From an uncultured Clostridium sp. (GTDB taxonomy: Bacteria > Bacillota > Clostridia > Clostridiales > Clostridiaceae): a DNA stretch of 64,000 nucleotides. Positions 8,621-16,462 of this stretch are shown one piece after another. Below the pieces are notes generated by a model, which saw only the letters and a list, made by a program, of their open reading frames with translations, was not told where the DNA came from and made no database searches. The first letter of the stretch is position 1, and each line of letters opens with the position of its first letter. The position numbers and the translations under genes were made by a program. The stretch lies in NCBI GenBank assembly GCA_900539375.1, contig UQBY01000007.1:1-64000 (forward strand), given 5' to 3'.

Positions 8621-8933
8621 CGGCAGCATCCATTCTTTCGATAAATATTTTTCTTTTTAGAAAAATAACTGGCCCTGACTATCTCTTTTCCAAATATTTA
8701 GTTTTACTTGGAACTTGGCATATTATAGAAGCTTAGATTTACATTTTTAATGTATATATCTTCTATCTTAGTATTCCTTAGCTTAAAGCTTTAGGAGTCT
8801 ATAAGTCGATACGTAGCTGTTGAATTTCTTCACATACCACTCGGTATTGCCACCAACTTTACTTGCTGAGGTTTCACCGATAAAGCCAAGTTTTCACTTA
8901 TATATTGCTATATAAGGCGACTCTGTCTAACGA
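8621..8933 (-). ncRNA. Group I intron (IA-like) in the tmRNA T loop
   Basis: The 313-nt insert has the parts of a group I ribozyme. P1 is CGAT|TC pairing with GAGTCG, with the expected U-G pair at the 5' splice site. P2 is a stem capped by a GCAA loop. P3 is CTTGGC with GCCAAG. P7 is GACT with AGTC, the latter in AAGAGATAGTC, close to the conserved core. P8 is TTCCAA with TTGGAA. Two extra hairpins lie between the P7 5' strand and the P3 3' strand, as in subgroup IA. P9 is ATTTTTCT with AGAAAAAT. The last intron base is G. There is no endonuclease ORF. The structure was paired by eye. The intron must splice for tmRNA to work. Confidence 0.88.
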
Positions 8934-9145
8934 ATCGAACCCCTGTCCGAAAGCAGACCAGTCTGACTTTCTACGAGCGTAGCCTATATATTAAAATTCG
9001 CTCCTCAAGGTGCCTACAGGCAGGCAGTTGATTTGCTAGCTTCATAAATACCCCTCTAGCTCAAAGCTTTGCTAGGCTTCGTTTCCCACTGTTATGACAC
9101 CCGCTACCCAAATCGTAGGCAATCTGGACGGATGAGTAGCTTAAA

Positions 9146-9175
9146 TTAAGCTGCTAATGCAAAATTGTCTTCTGC
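9146..9175 (-). other. tmRNA proteolysis-tag reading frame
   Basis: Nine codons from the resume codon GCA encode AEDNFALAA, then TAA. The C-terminal LAA is the usual ClpXP-type degradation signal. The bases TAAAC just before GCA correspond to the segment that sets the resume point. Confidence 0.92.
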
Positions 9176-9323
9176 GTTTATATTTAATGCATACTTTATT
9201 ATCGAGGCACCATGCTTCCCTCGGCTCGCTTATCATCTTACCCCCGTCGAAGCCATAACGCCCCCATGTAAGGTTTGAAGATTTAATAAACTTAATATTC
9301 AGTTTTATTTTCTTCAGTAATTC

Positions 9324-9352
9324 ATTATATAATATATATTTTTTATTGTCAA
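9324..9352 (-). promoter_or_regulatory. Consensus promoter of tmRNA
   Basis: On the minus strand TTGACA (9352-9347) and TATAAT (9329-9324) are separated by exactly 17 bases. Both boxes are perfect sigma-A consensus. Transcription would begin about 50 bases before the mature 5' end, leaving a leader for processing. Confidence 0.88.
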
Positions 9353-9462
9353 AAATTTTTTTATTATTAAATACACATTTTATATTTTTCTAAAAAAACA
9401 TCTTCTTGCATATTATGTGTATCTCCATATCATCCATGTCAATTTTAAGTGAAGTTTTTTAC

Positions 9463-9732
9463 TTATTTTAAGTATAATAGAAATAATATTGCTGGGTCTA
9501 ACTTTTCCTCAACTGCTAATATATTTATATAAACAATAAATAAAGGATGCGCTTCATCAAAAGAAATATCAATCTTTTTAACTATATTATCTATCTTATA
9601 ATGTATTCTTTTTTTTACATTAGGTTTTATAGAAATGTATTTATAATAAATTTCACTGTTTGACATAGTACTTCCTGTTAAGCATCTTGCTACTTCAGCA
9701 AACTTAATAAAATTAGTATTAAATTTAAGCAT
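9463..9732 (-). CDS. Small hypothetical protein beside the SIR2/AbiH-like gene
   Basis: This 89-residue protein is not recognised. It begins MLKFNTNFIKFAEVARC, has a basic middle (PNVKKRIHYKID) and ends with a hydrophobic stretch LDPAILFLLYLK. It starts 8 bases after the stop of the SIR2/AbiH-like gene, so the two are probably cotranscribed. The minus-strand start has a GGTGG-like ribosome-binding site. A partner or antitoxin-like role is possible but unsupported. Confidence 0.55.
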   Translation of the reverse strand: MLKFNTNFIKFAEVARCLTGSTMSNSEIYYKYISIKPNVKKRIHYKIDNIVKKIDISFDEAHPLFIVYINILAVEEKLDPAILFLLYLK

Positions 9733-9740
9733 ACTACCAC

Positions 9741-10856
9741 CTACTTATATTCTTGCCATAAATTTTTTACTGATAAAAATTCTACAATAAAATTACTTAG
9801 CAAACTTTTAACTACTTCACATTCAGTTTTATCATAGTAATAATATATAATTCTTTTTAGATTTCCATTATCATTTATTATTTCAAAAATATGTGTATCA
9901 TTATTGGGTGAAAGACCAACTATTTCAAGATCTCCACTTATACTTTTAAATTCATTTATTGGATATTGTTCTTCAAACTGTAAATCTTCATTTTTAACTT
10001 TTAAAATTATTGAATCATACATATTCTTCAATATTTCATTATCAGTAAACTTCCAACTATCAATATCTTTCTTAATAACTATATTATTTTTATATCCTTC
10101 TACCATTTTTTTTATTACTTCATTTGCGTGTTGACTCTGATTTATAGAAAAATTTTTTGAATAGCCACTATAAGTTGTTAAAACATTTGAATACAAATAA
10201 TAGTAATTATTATCTATATTAAAATCATCTGTTGCCTTGTTAGTCAACATATTTCTAAATGAATTTTTATCATATTTATGATCCATTACATGAAATGCTC
10301 CATGTAAATAATATATTGTCTTTCCTGTAAACCTACCTAAATTTTCATCATAATTAGTAGTGAAAATGTTATTAAAAGGCTCAAAAAACTCTTTTAATTT
10401 TTTAGGATAGTTCTTATAAATTTCATTAACTCTTCCCTCATTAAATATTGAATGTATGAACAAAGCTTTTATAGATTCTCTAATATAAAATTTTTCTGGA
10501 TTTACTATATTATTTTTATGACAAAATAAATCATATATTAAATAGTAATCTTCAAATCCAATATCAGATAAAATTAAATTTTTTCTATTCTTATATCTTT
10601 TTCTCATATCATTCAAACATAATTGTTCTTCACTTGATAAAGTAAATTTATCATAAGTATCATTCATCATATACTTAAATTCCATAAACAAATATCCAAT
10701 TAATTTAACTAAATCCTCAGTATTTTCTAATATAATGTGCTTAGGAAAATTATCTTTTCCTAAATTTTTAATTCCTCTTACAATAATTGCTTCATTAGTA
10801 TTTTCATATCCCCCAAATTGTATGTTTATACCATTTCCAACCAACAAATTTTTCAT
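9741..10856 (-). CDS. SIR2-like/AbiH-type protein, putative defence effector
   Basis: About 371 residues. The N-terminus MKNLLVGNGINIQFGG is a nucleotide-binding-like turn as in SIR2-like and AbiH proteins. The middle has IFTTNYDENL and then YYLHGAFH, the Asn and His pair typical of the SIR2-like fold, and the late segment LEIVGLSPNNDTHIFEII matches the GxSxxD block of the same families. SIR2-like proteins in phage defence cleave NAD+; AbiH members cause abortive infection by an unclear route. I set the start at ATG 10856, because an upstream ATG at 10871 lies inside the GGAGG ribosome-binding site. The neighbours are two small unknown ORFs. The tmRNA gene next door is a common integration site, which fits an acquired locus. 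Confidence 0.72.
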   Translation of the reverse strand: MKNLLVGNGINIQFGGYENTNEAIIVRGIKNLGKDNFPKHIILENTEDLVKLIGYLFMEFKYMMNDTYDKFTLSSEEQLCLNDMRKRYKNRKNLILSDIGFEDYYLIYDLFCHKNNIVNPEKFYIRESIKALFIHSIFNEGRVNEIYKNYPKKLKEFFEPFNNIFTTNYDENLGRFTGKTIYYLHGAFHVMDHKYDKNSFRNMLTNKATDDFNIDNNYYYLYSNVLTTYSGYSKNFSINQSQHANEVIKKMVEGYKNNIVIKKDIDSWKFTDNEILKNMYDSIILKVKNEDLQFEEQYPINEFKSISGDLEIVGLSPNNDTHIFEIINDNGNLKRIIYYYYDKTECEVVKSLLSNFIVEFLSVKNLWQEYK

Positions 10857-11085
10857 TAAACCAACCTCCATCTATTTTTATAGAATATGGTAATATTTCT
10901 TTATTTTTAGGATCAATTAAAACCCATACTACATCACCACCTGAAACTGAGACTAAGAAATAATTTTCTTTTATTATAGAAACTATTGATTTTATATTAG
11001 AATTACTTTCAAAATGATAATTTCTGCTATTTTCAATACAATCATCTCCCATACACACACTATCTCTTGTGAAATGAATTTTCAC
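10804..11085 (-). CDS. Hypothetical 93-residue protein upstream of the SIR2/AbiH-like gene
   Basis: The protein is not recognised. It reads as a compact, aromatic-rich small domain (NYFLVSVSGGDVVWVLIDP, then GGWFNEKFVGWKWYKHTIWGI). Its last 53 bases overlap the start of the SIR2/AbiH-like gene in another frame, so translation may be coupled. The composition looks protein-like rather than random. It may be the first gene of a three-gene cassette. Confidence 0.5.
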   Translation of the reverse strand: MKIHFTRDSVCMGDDCIENSRNYHFESNSNIKSIVSIIKENYFLVSVSGGDVVWVLIDPKNKEILPYSIKIDGGWFNEKFVGWKWYKHTIWGI

Positions 11086-11162
11086 GTCATATACCTCTAA
11101 TTTTAATTTTACTAAAAAGTCTTACCTAATTAATTATTTGAAATGTTATACTTGCTTCTCCA

Positions 11163-12356
11163 TTATCTTTTTTCTCCATTTTTATCCCCAAAAATTCTAA
11201 TATATTCTTCATCATATATATTTTCTCTTGTCATTCCATTTGAAGTATATAAATTATATTTTTCTAAAGCTTTATCTTTTAAATCCATACCATATTCATT
11301 TAAATGGGTTACTGCAAGGGATATTTTCATATTTTTAGTATTATATTTTTCTAAATCTTTTTGTATTCTTTTATCTAATTCTTCTATGTTCATTTTGCCG
11401 TATCTTATGCTGTCTTGATATGGGTTTGGTACATTTGTTAAGTCTATTATTTCACTGTTTATTTCTTCTTTTTTACATTCACTATCAAATCTTCCTGCTC
11501 CATGTCTTGTAAGGTAGGTTCTTGTTACATAGCATACTTCTACATTACATTTTTTATCTCCTATTATCTTAATTGGATTTTTAAGTCCTGTATTGCTTGG
11601 AGTAAGGTATGGCATGTATTCTAAATTATTTTGGTCTAGCATAAGTCCTTGGGCTCCTTCAAAGATAACTGTATCATATTCTTTTAATATATTATCATCT
11701 ACAAACTCACATTTTGAAAGCATAAAATTAAAGTCTTCTAAAAAGTTTAGTATTATATTATAAGAATTTTCTAGTATCTTCATCCATTTTATTGGAATAT
11801 ATTGTACCTTAAGTTGATTTAGTCTATATATAACATAATCTTCTCTTATATGCATTAATGTATTTACTTGTGTCATAACTGGCATTTCTTTTAAATCATA
11901 TACTGATAAATATTCATTATTATTTCTTACTATTGTTTCATTTATTCCAAGTCCACAACTTCCATGTTTGTTTTTGCCTCTAATTTCTTCTATCATTTGA
12001 TTTATAAGCATATCAAAAGGTACTGTTATTCTACAGTTTTTATTTATATAACATTTTATTTTGCCACCCTTTCTTTCTAAATCCTCCCACTCTTTTCTAA
12101 AAATTATTGGATTTACTATATATTCTTCTGAAAGATAGGTAGATGCACCATTAAATGTTCCTGAGCCAAAGTGGTGAAATACATGTCTTATTCCATCCTT
12201 TGTTACAACAGTATGCCCTTTTTGTGCTCCACCATTATGACATACCACTATGCAGGATTTTTTATTTTTCTTTGCTTCATAAGCAAAATAATCTGTCATA
12301 AGACCTTTTCCTTCATCACCAAAATTTGCCCCTATTACAATTTTTGCATTTTCCAT
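11163..12356 (-). CDS. Divergent adenylosuccinate synthetase-like (PurA-like) protein
   Basis: The product has 397 residues; PurA is usually about 425-430. Residues 9-18 (GANFGDEGKG) replace the usual GxQWGDEGKG and keep the catalytic-type Asp14. His48 in GGAQKGHT matches the His of GGHNAGHT. EGAQGLMLDQ and the LTPSNTG block match the IMP loop (EGAQG and TSSNT). The R/GIGPAY block has become GSCGLGINETI. The guanine-recognition motif TKLD reads THLNE here, so GTP specificity is doubtful. The C-terminus is short and unlike PurA. It follows a vWA gene and a J-domain/pseudokinase gene in the same direction, with a hairpin between. I infer a specialised nucleotide-handling role rather than purine synthesis. 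The start follows a strong GGAAGGAG site. Confidence 0.78.
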   Translation of the reverse strand: MENAKIVIGANFGDEGKGLMTDYFAYEAKKNKKSCIVVCHNGGAQKGHTVVTKDGIRHVFHHFGSGTFNGASTYLSEEYIVNPIIFRKEWEDLERKGGKIKCYINKNCRITVPFDMLINQMIEEIRGKNKHGSCGLGINETIVRNNNEYLSVYDLKEMPVMTQVNTLMHIREDYVIYRLNQLKVQYIPIKWMKILENSYNIILNFLEDFNFMLSKCEFVDDNILKEYDTVIFEGAQGLMLDQNNLEYMPYLTPSNTGLKNPIKIIGDKKCNVEVCYVTRTYLTRHGAGRFDSECKKEEINSEIIDLTNVPNPYQDSIRYGKMNIEELDKRIQKDLEKYNTKNMKISLAVTHLNEYGMDLKDKALEKYNLYTSNGMTRENIYDEEYIRIFGDKNGEKR

Positions 12357-12400
12357 ATTAATCTCTCCTTCCTATATATAAACCAACATTTTATTTTAAA

Positions 12401-12450
12401 GAACTGTTACAAAAAAGTTTAATACTTAATATATAACAGCTCTTTTATTT
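12401..12450 (-). terminator. Hairpin between the vWA and PurA-like genes
   Basis: AAAGAACTGTTA and TAACAGCTCTTT form a stem of about 11 pairs with one mismatch; the minus-strand 3' side is AT-rich but has only short T runs. It may weaken read-through from the vWA gene into the PurA-like gene. Confidence 0.5.
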
Positions 12451-12451
12451 T

Positions 12452-13375
12452 CTAAAATTCTATTAAATCATTAGAGTCATCTATTTCTTTTTTATTAAGT
12501 CCTACTATTGCATTTCTTACTGCATCTGCTGTTTTTCCTTTCCATGAATGAATTATTTCTTCCTTGTCTTTTCCTGCTTCTATTTGAAGAATTGATACTA
12601 TTATTTCTGGAATAGAATCACAATCTGATACCCTTATTGCCCTTTGTCCAAGAAGTTTTGTCCACTTATCTACAACTTTTCCTTGATAATATCTCATTCC
12701 TGAGCCTTCTTCTATCATTAAGTGATATACTTCATATTGACGAGAAACTTCATTTAAAAGTTCCTCTGCTGATAAGTCATATTCTATATCATCACCTATA
12801 AAATGTCTTATAGCTTCTTTTGAAATATTATCTAAAAATGGTTCATCCCCCATTGTAAATAAAAATCCTTTCTTTCCTCTCTTTTCATAGCTATCTGTTT
12901 TTGTATGTCTTGCTGCAAAATACCATGGAAGAGTATAAGATTCACCTGCATTTCCTCCTCCACCTCTTTCAAAGTATATATCATTTAATTGTTCTGCAAT
13001 TCTTATATCTGATTCAAATTGAGTTACTTGTAAAGGGTGTCTATCACACTCTACATCACCAAAGGCCATAACCATTATTTGAGGGTCTTTAACTGGCTCT
13101 CTATCATAAATTTCTAGTATAAGTTTATTTAACTTTTTAGAAACTGTTTCTAAAACACATCCCATACTTCCTGTAACATCTAAACCTAAAATTATTGGTG
13201 TTGACTCTGGATGTTCCTTTGAATCACAACTTTCTCTAAATTCAATTCCTTTTGGCTCCATTTCTGGTTTTACTGTTCTTGCTTTATACAAATCACTTGC
13301 ACTTGAACTATCAGTATACCCTCTTCTTCTTGTATAACTATCCCAATCTCTACTTGTAAATGCTCCACAACCCAT
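12452..13375 (-). CDS. vWA-domain protein with MIDAS motif
   Basis: The product has 307 residues. After a short N-terminus (MGCGAFTSRDWDSYTRRRGY), a von Willebrand A domain starts near residue 58. Its metal-binding motif is LDVTGSM with Asp66, Thr68 and Ser70, and a later FTMGDEPFLD supplies further Asp residues. The segment ERGGGGNAGESYTLP is a distinctive family feature. There is no signal peptide or membrane helix, so it is probably cytoplasmic. It starts 2 bases after the stop of the J-domain gene, so the two are translationally linked. vWA proteins usually act as metal-dependent binding scaffolds; the partner here may be the J-domain protein or the PurA-like protein. The precise function is unknown. 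Confidence 0.82.
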   Translation of the reverse strand: MGCGAFTSRDWDSYTRRRGYTDSSSASDLYKARTVKPEMEPKGIEFRESCDSKEHPESTPIILGLDVTGSMGCVLETVSKKLNKLILEIYDREPVKDPQIMVMAFGDVECDRHPLQVTQFESDIRIAEQLNDIYFERGGGGNAGESYTLPWYFAARHTKTDSYEKRGKKGFLFTMGDEPFLDNISKEAIRHFIGDDIEYDLSAEELLNEVSRQYEVYHLMIEEGSGMRYYQGKVVDKWTKLLGQRAIRVSDCDSIPEIIVSILQIEAGKDKEEIIHSWKGKTADAVRNAIVGLNKKEIDDSNDLIEF

Positions 13376-13377
13376 AA

Positions 13378-14397
13378 TTAACCTCTCCTTTTATATAAAT
13401 TTTCTATAAATATTTTTATAAATTTTCTTTTTTTATAAGCTTTTATTAATGTTTTATCCCATTTTTCAAATTCCTTAAAAGGATTTTCAGATGAACCTGA
13501 ATTTAAAAATTCAATTAAGTCCTTTGGAATATCCTTTTTTAATGCAAGTTTTCTACAATTTACTTCTCCTAAAAGATGTCTTCCTAATAATTTAATTGAT
13601 TCTAAATCAGTAACTGTACTTGATTTCTTACTTTCCTTTGAAGATATTGGCATAACACTAAATATTTCTTTTGTAGTTCCAAACATTTTTTCATCTTCTT
13701 TAGTTGCATACCACCAGCCACCAAATAGATAAATAACATGATTTTCTAAAGACACAAAACAATTATTTATATTTATTCCATTATGAACAATATTGTTTGT
13801 TTTTAAGAAACAAGCTATATTACTTAACCTACTTATAATCCATGCAACATGTTTATCATCTATAGAATTATTAAAGTATTCAAATACATCCTTTAATAAA
13901 ACTACATCCTTAGGTTTTGATAAAACTAAGCAATGTTTTCCATCTAAAGTTTTATAAGTGCTGTGTATTTTAGGCATAAGCTTTGAAAAATTCTTTTCCA
14001 TTTTTCTATCACTATACTTAATACTTTTTATTCTTTTTATTGCATTAAAATAATATTTTTCTTTATCTTCATCAAAAATATAAATAATATTTTCATTACA
14101 TATATAACACATGCCTATTTCAAATTTAAAACTACTTAAATAATTAATAGCTAAGGTTTTTGAAGAATCTGTTTTTATTTCAATATAATTTGTTTTCTCC
14201 CAAGTTCCACTTTGAATCATATTAACTGCTCTTTTATAAAGTTTAGTAATTTTTATAAATACATCTGAAGTAGTAGTTTTATTTATATCTGGATGATATA
14301 ACTTTGAAAGATTTTTATATTCTTCTTTACATTTATCAATATCATTAGTAAATAAATCTCCACACTTTTCAATTTTTAAAATTTCCTCTGCTTTCAT
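13378..14397 (-). CDS. J-domain protein fused to a degenerate protein kinase
   Basis: The product has 339 residues. Residues about 1-60 are a J domain with HPD at 35-37 (LSKLYHPDIN), which would stimulate an Hsp70 (DnaK). Residues about 90-310 resemble a Ser/Thr kinase: an APE-less lobe with VHNGININNCF in place of HRDxxxxN and YLFGGWW in place of DFG. The catalytic Asp is replaced by Gly, so it is probably a pseudokinase. The GxGxxG loop is not evident. It is the first gene of the set with vWA and PurA-like genes and has its own promoter. I infer a chaperone-linked regulatory scaffold. This domain pairing is uncommon to my knowledge. Confidence 0.78.
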   Translation of the reverse strand: MKAEEILKIEKCGDLFTNDIDKCKEEYKNLSKLYHPDINKTTTSDVFIKITKLYKRAVNMIQSGTWEKTNYIEIKTDSSKTLAINYLSSFKFEIGMCYICNENIIYIFDEDKEKYYFNAIKRIKSIKYSDRKMEKNFSKLMPKIHSTYKTLDGKHCLVLSKPKDVVLLKDVFEYFNNSIDDKHVAWIISRLSNIACFLKTNNIVHNGININNCFVSLENHVIYLFGGWWYATKEDEKMFGTTKEIFSVMPISSKESKKSSTVTDLESIKLLGRHLLGEVNCRKLALKKDIPKDLIEFLNSGSSENPFKEFEKWDKTLIKAYKKRKFIKIFIENLYKRRG

Positions 14398-14451
14398 TTT
14401 CTCACCTGCTTTTAGTTTTATTCAATTTGATATTATCTATCTGATATTTAT

Positions 14452-14479
14452 ATTATAGCACTTAATATCATTTTGGCAA
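14452..14479 (-). promoter_or_regulatory. Promoter of the J-domain/vWA operon
   Basis: On the minus strand TTGCCA (14479-14474) and TATAAT (14457-14452) are 16 bases apart, about 55 bases before the ATG at 14397. Confidence 0.65.
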
Positions 14480-14502
14480 TAAGTTTTTTAAATTTTTTCA
14501 AA

Positions 14503-14538
14503 AAAAATAAACTGTTATTTAAATAACAGCCTATTTTA
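14503..14538 (-). terminator. Terminator of the AI-2E-type permease gene
   Basis: A perfect 9-bp inverted repeat (14512-14520 with 14521-14529), flanked by pairable AAAATA and TATTTT, is followed by a minus-strand T run. Confidence 0.75.
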
Positions 14539-14551
14539 TAAAATCTTATAT

Positions 14552-15814
14552 TTATTTTTTATTATCTTTATTTGTATCATTATTCTTTTGTGAATTTTTA
14601 TTTTTAGGATTTTCCTCTTCACTTTCTTCTATTTCATCTTGTACTTCTTTTTCTATCTCTTTTTCAATTTCTTCAATATTAATATTTTTCTTTTCTAACT
14701 TCTTATTTGTTGATATTGAAATTAATGTATATAAAACTCCAAATAAAGGAACTCCTATAAGCATTCCAAGAACTCCAAAGGCATTTCCTCCAACAGTTAT
14801 TGCAAACAAAACCCAAAGTCCAGATAATCCAATAGAGCTACCAACAACAAAAGGATATATAAGATTACCTTCTATTTGTTGAATTACTATAAATATTATT
14901 ATAAATAAAATAATCTTTATTGGTGATACCATAAGAACTATAAAACCTGAAACTACTGCTCCTACAAAAGCCCCAAAAATAGGTACTAAAGCTGTAACTC
15001 CTATTATTGTACTTATAAGAAGTGAATATGGCATAGAGAATATTGTCATTCCTATAAAGCATAATAAACCTAATATACAAGCTTCTATACATTGACTTGT
15101 AACAAAGTTTGTAAATTTCTTATTTGCTATTTCTACTACTTTCAATATTCTTTTTACATTTTCCTTCTTTAAATATGCATATAATATCTTTTTAATTTGA
15201 TAAGAAAACTTTTCTTTACTTAAAAGTATATATATTGAAACTATAAAAGCTAATGCCACATTTACTACTGCATTTGTAATTCCTTTAGTTATATCTACTG
15301 CATGAGAAAATAAACTTCCAACAAATTGACCTGCATATTTTATTATACTTTGTCCCATTGATAAGACTTTTTCATATACTTCAGTTATTATATCTTGACT
15401 TAAAAACTCTTTATTTTTAATATTTTCATTCATAAACTTTTCTAATGAATCCACATAGTCTGGAACATTTTTAACAAGAGTTGATATACTTTCTCCAAGT
15501 TGTGGAATCACGAAAGTCATTAAAGCTATAATAAGACCTAATATTACTACTATAGTTAAAATTAATGCAAGAGGTCTTCTAGCTTTGCTATCTTCTTTTG
15601 TACATTTTTTTAAAAGCTTATTTTCAAAAAAGCTCATTGGAATATTTAATACAAAAGCTATACATATTCCAATTATAAAGGGCTTTATTAAATTAATAAT
15701 TGTTAAAATTGCATTTCCTACTGTACTTAAGTTTAAAAAAACATATGCTAATATAATTGCATAAGTAACTAGTAAAAAATAGTTTCTTACTTTTTCATCT
15801 TTTATCCATTTCAT
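14552..15814 (-). CDS. AI-2E family (PerM/YdiK-type) membrane permease
   Basis: The product has 420 residues with about eight hydrophobic helices and a long loop between helices 3 and 4 (IPQLGESISTLVKNVPDYVDS), typical of the AI-2E/PerM family. The late segments TIIGVTALVPIFGAFVGAV and IYPFVVGSSIGLSGLWVL are family hallmarks. The C-terminal 60 residues are highly charged and end in an Asn/Lys-rich tail. Some members export autoinducer-2 and others are antiporters, so the substrate is open. It stands alone between two terminators. Confidence 0.86.
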   Translation of the reverse strand: MKWIKDEKVRNYFLLVTYAIILAYVFLNLSTVGNAILTIINLIKPFIIGICIAFVLNIPMSFFENKLLKKCTKEDSKARRPLALILTIVVILGLIIALMTFVIPQLGESISTLVKNVPDYVDSLEKFMNENIKNKEFLSQDIITEVYEKVLSMGQSIIKYAGQFVGSLFSHAVDITKGITNAVVNVALAFIVSIYILLSKEKFSYQIKKILYAYLKKENVKRILKVVEIANKKFTNFVTSQCIEACILGLLCFIGMTIFSMPYSLLISTIIGVTALVPIFGAFVGAVVSGFIVLMVSPIKIILFIIIFIVIQQIEGNLIYPFVVGSSIGLSGLWVLFAITVGGNAFGVLGMLIGVPLFGVLYTLISISTNKKLEKKNINIEEIEKEIEKEVQDEIEESEEENPKNKNSQKNNDTNKDNKK

Positions 15815-15888
15815 ACACTTTTCTCCTTTAGATATAGTTAAAACAATTATAACATATTATTTTTTAATTTGATATTTATATATTATAA

Positions 15889-15941
15889 AAAAAGAACCTA
15901 TAAAAATAGTCTTTTTTAAGCCTATTTTATAGATTCTATTT
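15889..15941 (-). terminator. Terminator of smpB
   Basis: A stem of about 16 pairs (15893-15909 with 15921-15937) with one mismatch is followed on the minus strand by TTTTTTTAT. It lies just after the smpB stop. Confidence 0.78.
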
Positions 15942-15947
15942 TAAAAA

Positions 15948-16427
15948 TTAATATCTATTTCTTTCTTTAAGAGCTCTATCCATATCTCTTTTATGAGCTT
16001 TTTCAAGCATAGAATCTCTCTTATCATAATTTTTCTTACCCTTACATATTCCTAAGGCAACCTTAACTTTTCCATTTTTCAAATATAAAGATAAAGGAAT
16101 TAATGCATAACCATCTCTTTGTACTAATCCTAAAAGTCTTGAAATTTCTGATTTGTGAAGTAAAAGCTTTCTTTCTCTTAATGGGTCTACATTAAATATA
16201 TTTCCTTGGTCATAAGGACTTATATGCATTTGCTTTATAAAAACTTCTCCATTATCTACATCCGCATAACTATCCTTTAAGTTACATTTTCCGTTTCTTA
16301 TAGACTTAACCTCTGTTCCTACAAGAGCTAACCCTGCCTCTATAGTTTCTTCCACAAAATAATCATGTCTCGCCTTCCTATTTTCAGCTAAAGAATTACT
16401 ATTTTTCTTTCTTACCAAATTCCTCAC
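15948..16427 (-). CDS. smpB: SsrA-binding protein SmpB
   Basis: About 155-159 residues. It matches SmpB throughout: NRKARHDYFVEETIEAGLALVGTEVKSIR at the start, NLKDSYADVDNGEVFIKQMHISPYD, and the basic C-terminal tail KKNYDKRDSMLEKAHKRDMDRALKER that enters the ribosomal mRNA path. It binds tmRNA and brings it to stalled ribosomes. The start is GTG at 16427 or possibly TTG three codons in. It lies 36 bases downstream of rnr, a common pairing because RNase R acts with tmRNA. The tmRNA gene itself lies about 6.7 kb downstream. Confidence 0.95.
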   Translation of the reverse strand: MRNLVRKKNSNSLAENRKARHDYFVEETIEAGLALVGTEVKSIRNGKCNLKDSYADVDNGEVFIKQMHISPYDQGNIFNVDPLRERKLLLHKSEISRLLGLVQRDGYALIPLSLYLKNGKVKVALGICKGKKNYDKRDSMLEKAHKRDMDRALKERNRY

Positions 16428-16462
16428 CCACTTTTTTATTTATATCATAAAGTTATTTTAAA

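Larger units (their letters stand above)
8604..9265 (-). ncRNA. ssrA: Transfer-messenger RNA (ssrA), interrupted by a group I intron
   Basis: On the minus strand the gene starts with GGGGGCG (9265-9259), which pairs with CGCCTCC (8614-8608) as the acceptor stem, followed by ACCA ending at 8604. The start has the usual TGGCTTCGACGGGGG block. The tag reading frame encodes AEDNFALAA then a stop (9175-9146). The T arm is split: AGGGG TTCGAT lies at 8944-8934 and the rest, A CCCCT, at 8620-8615. Between them are 313 bases with group I intron structure. Removing them gives a 7-base T loop (TTCGATA), a perfect T stem and a mature RNA of about 349 bases, normal for the family. tmRNA with SmpB rescues stalled ribosomes and tags the unfinished protein. 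smpB lies about 6.7 kb away rather than next door. Confidence 0.95.

Noticed and set aside
10856..10871. Upstream ATG as start of the SIR2/AbiH-like gene
   Set aside because: That ATG lies in ATGGAGG, which is the ribosome-binding site for the ATG at 10856.
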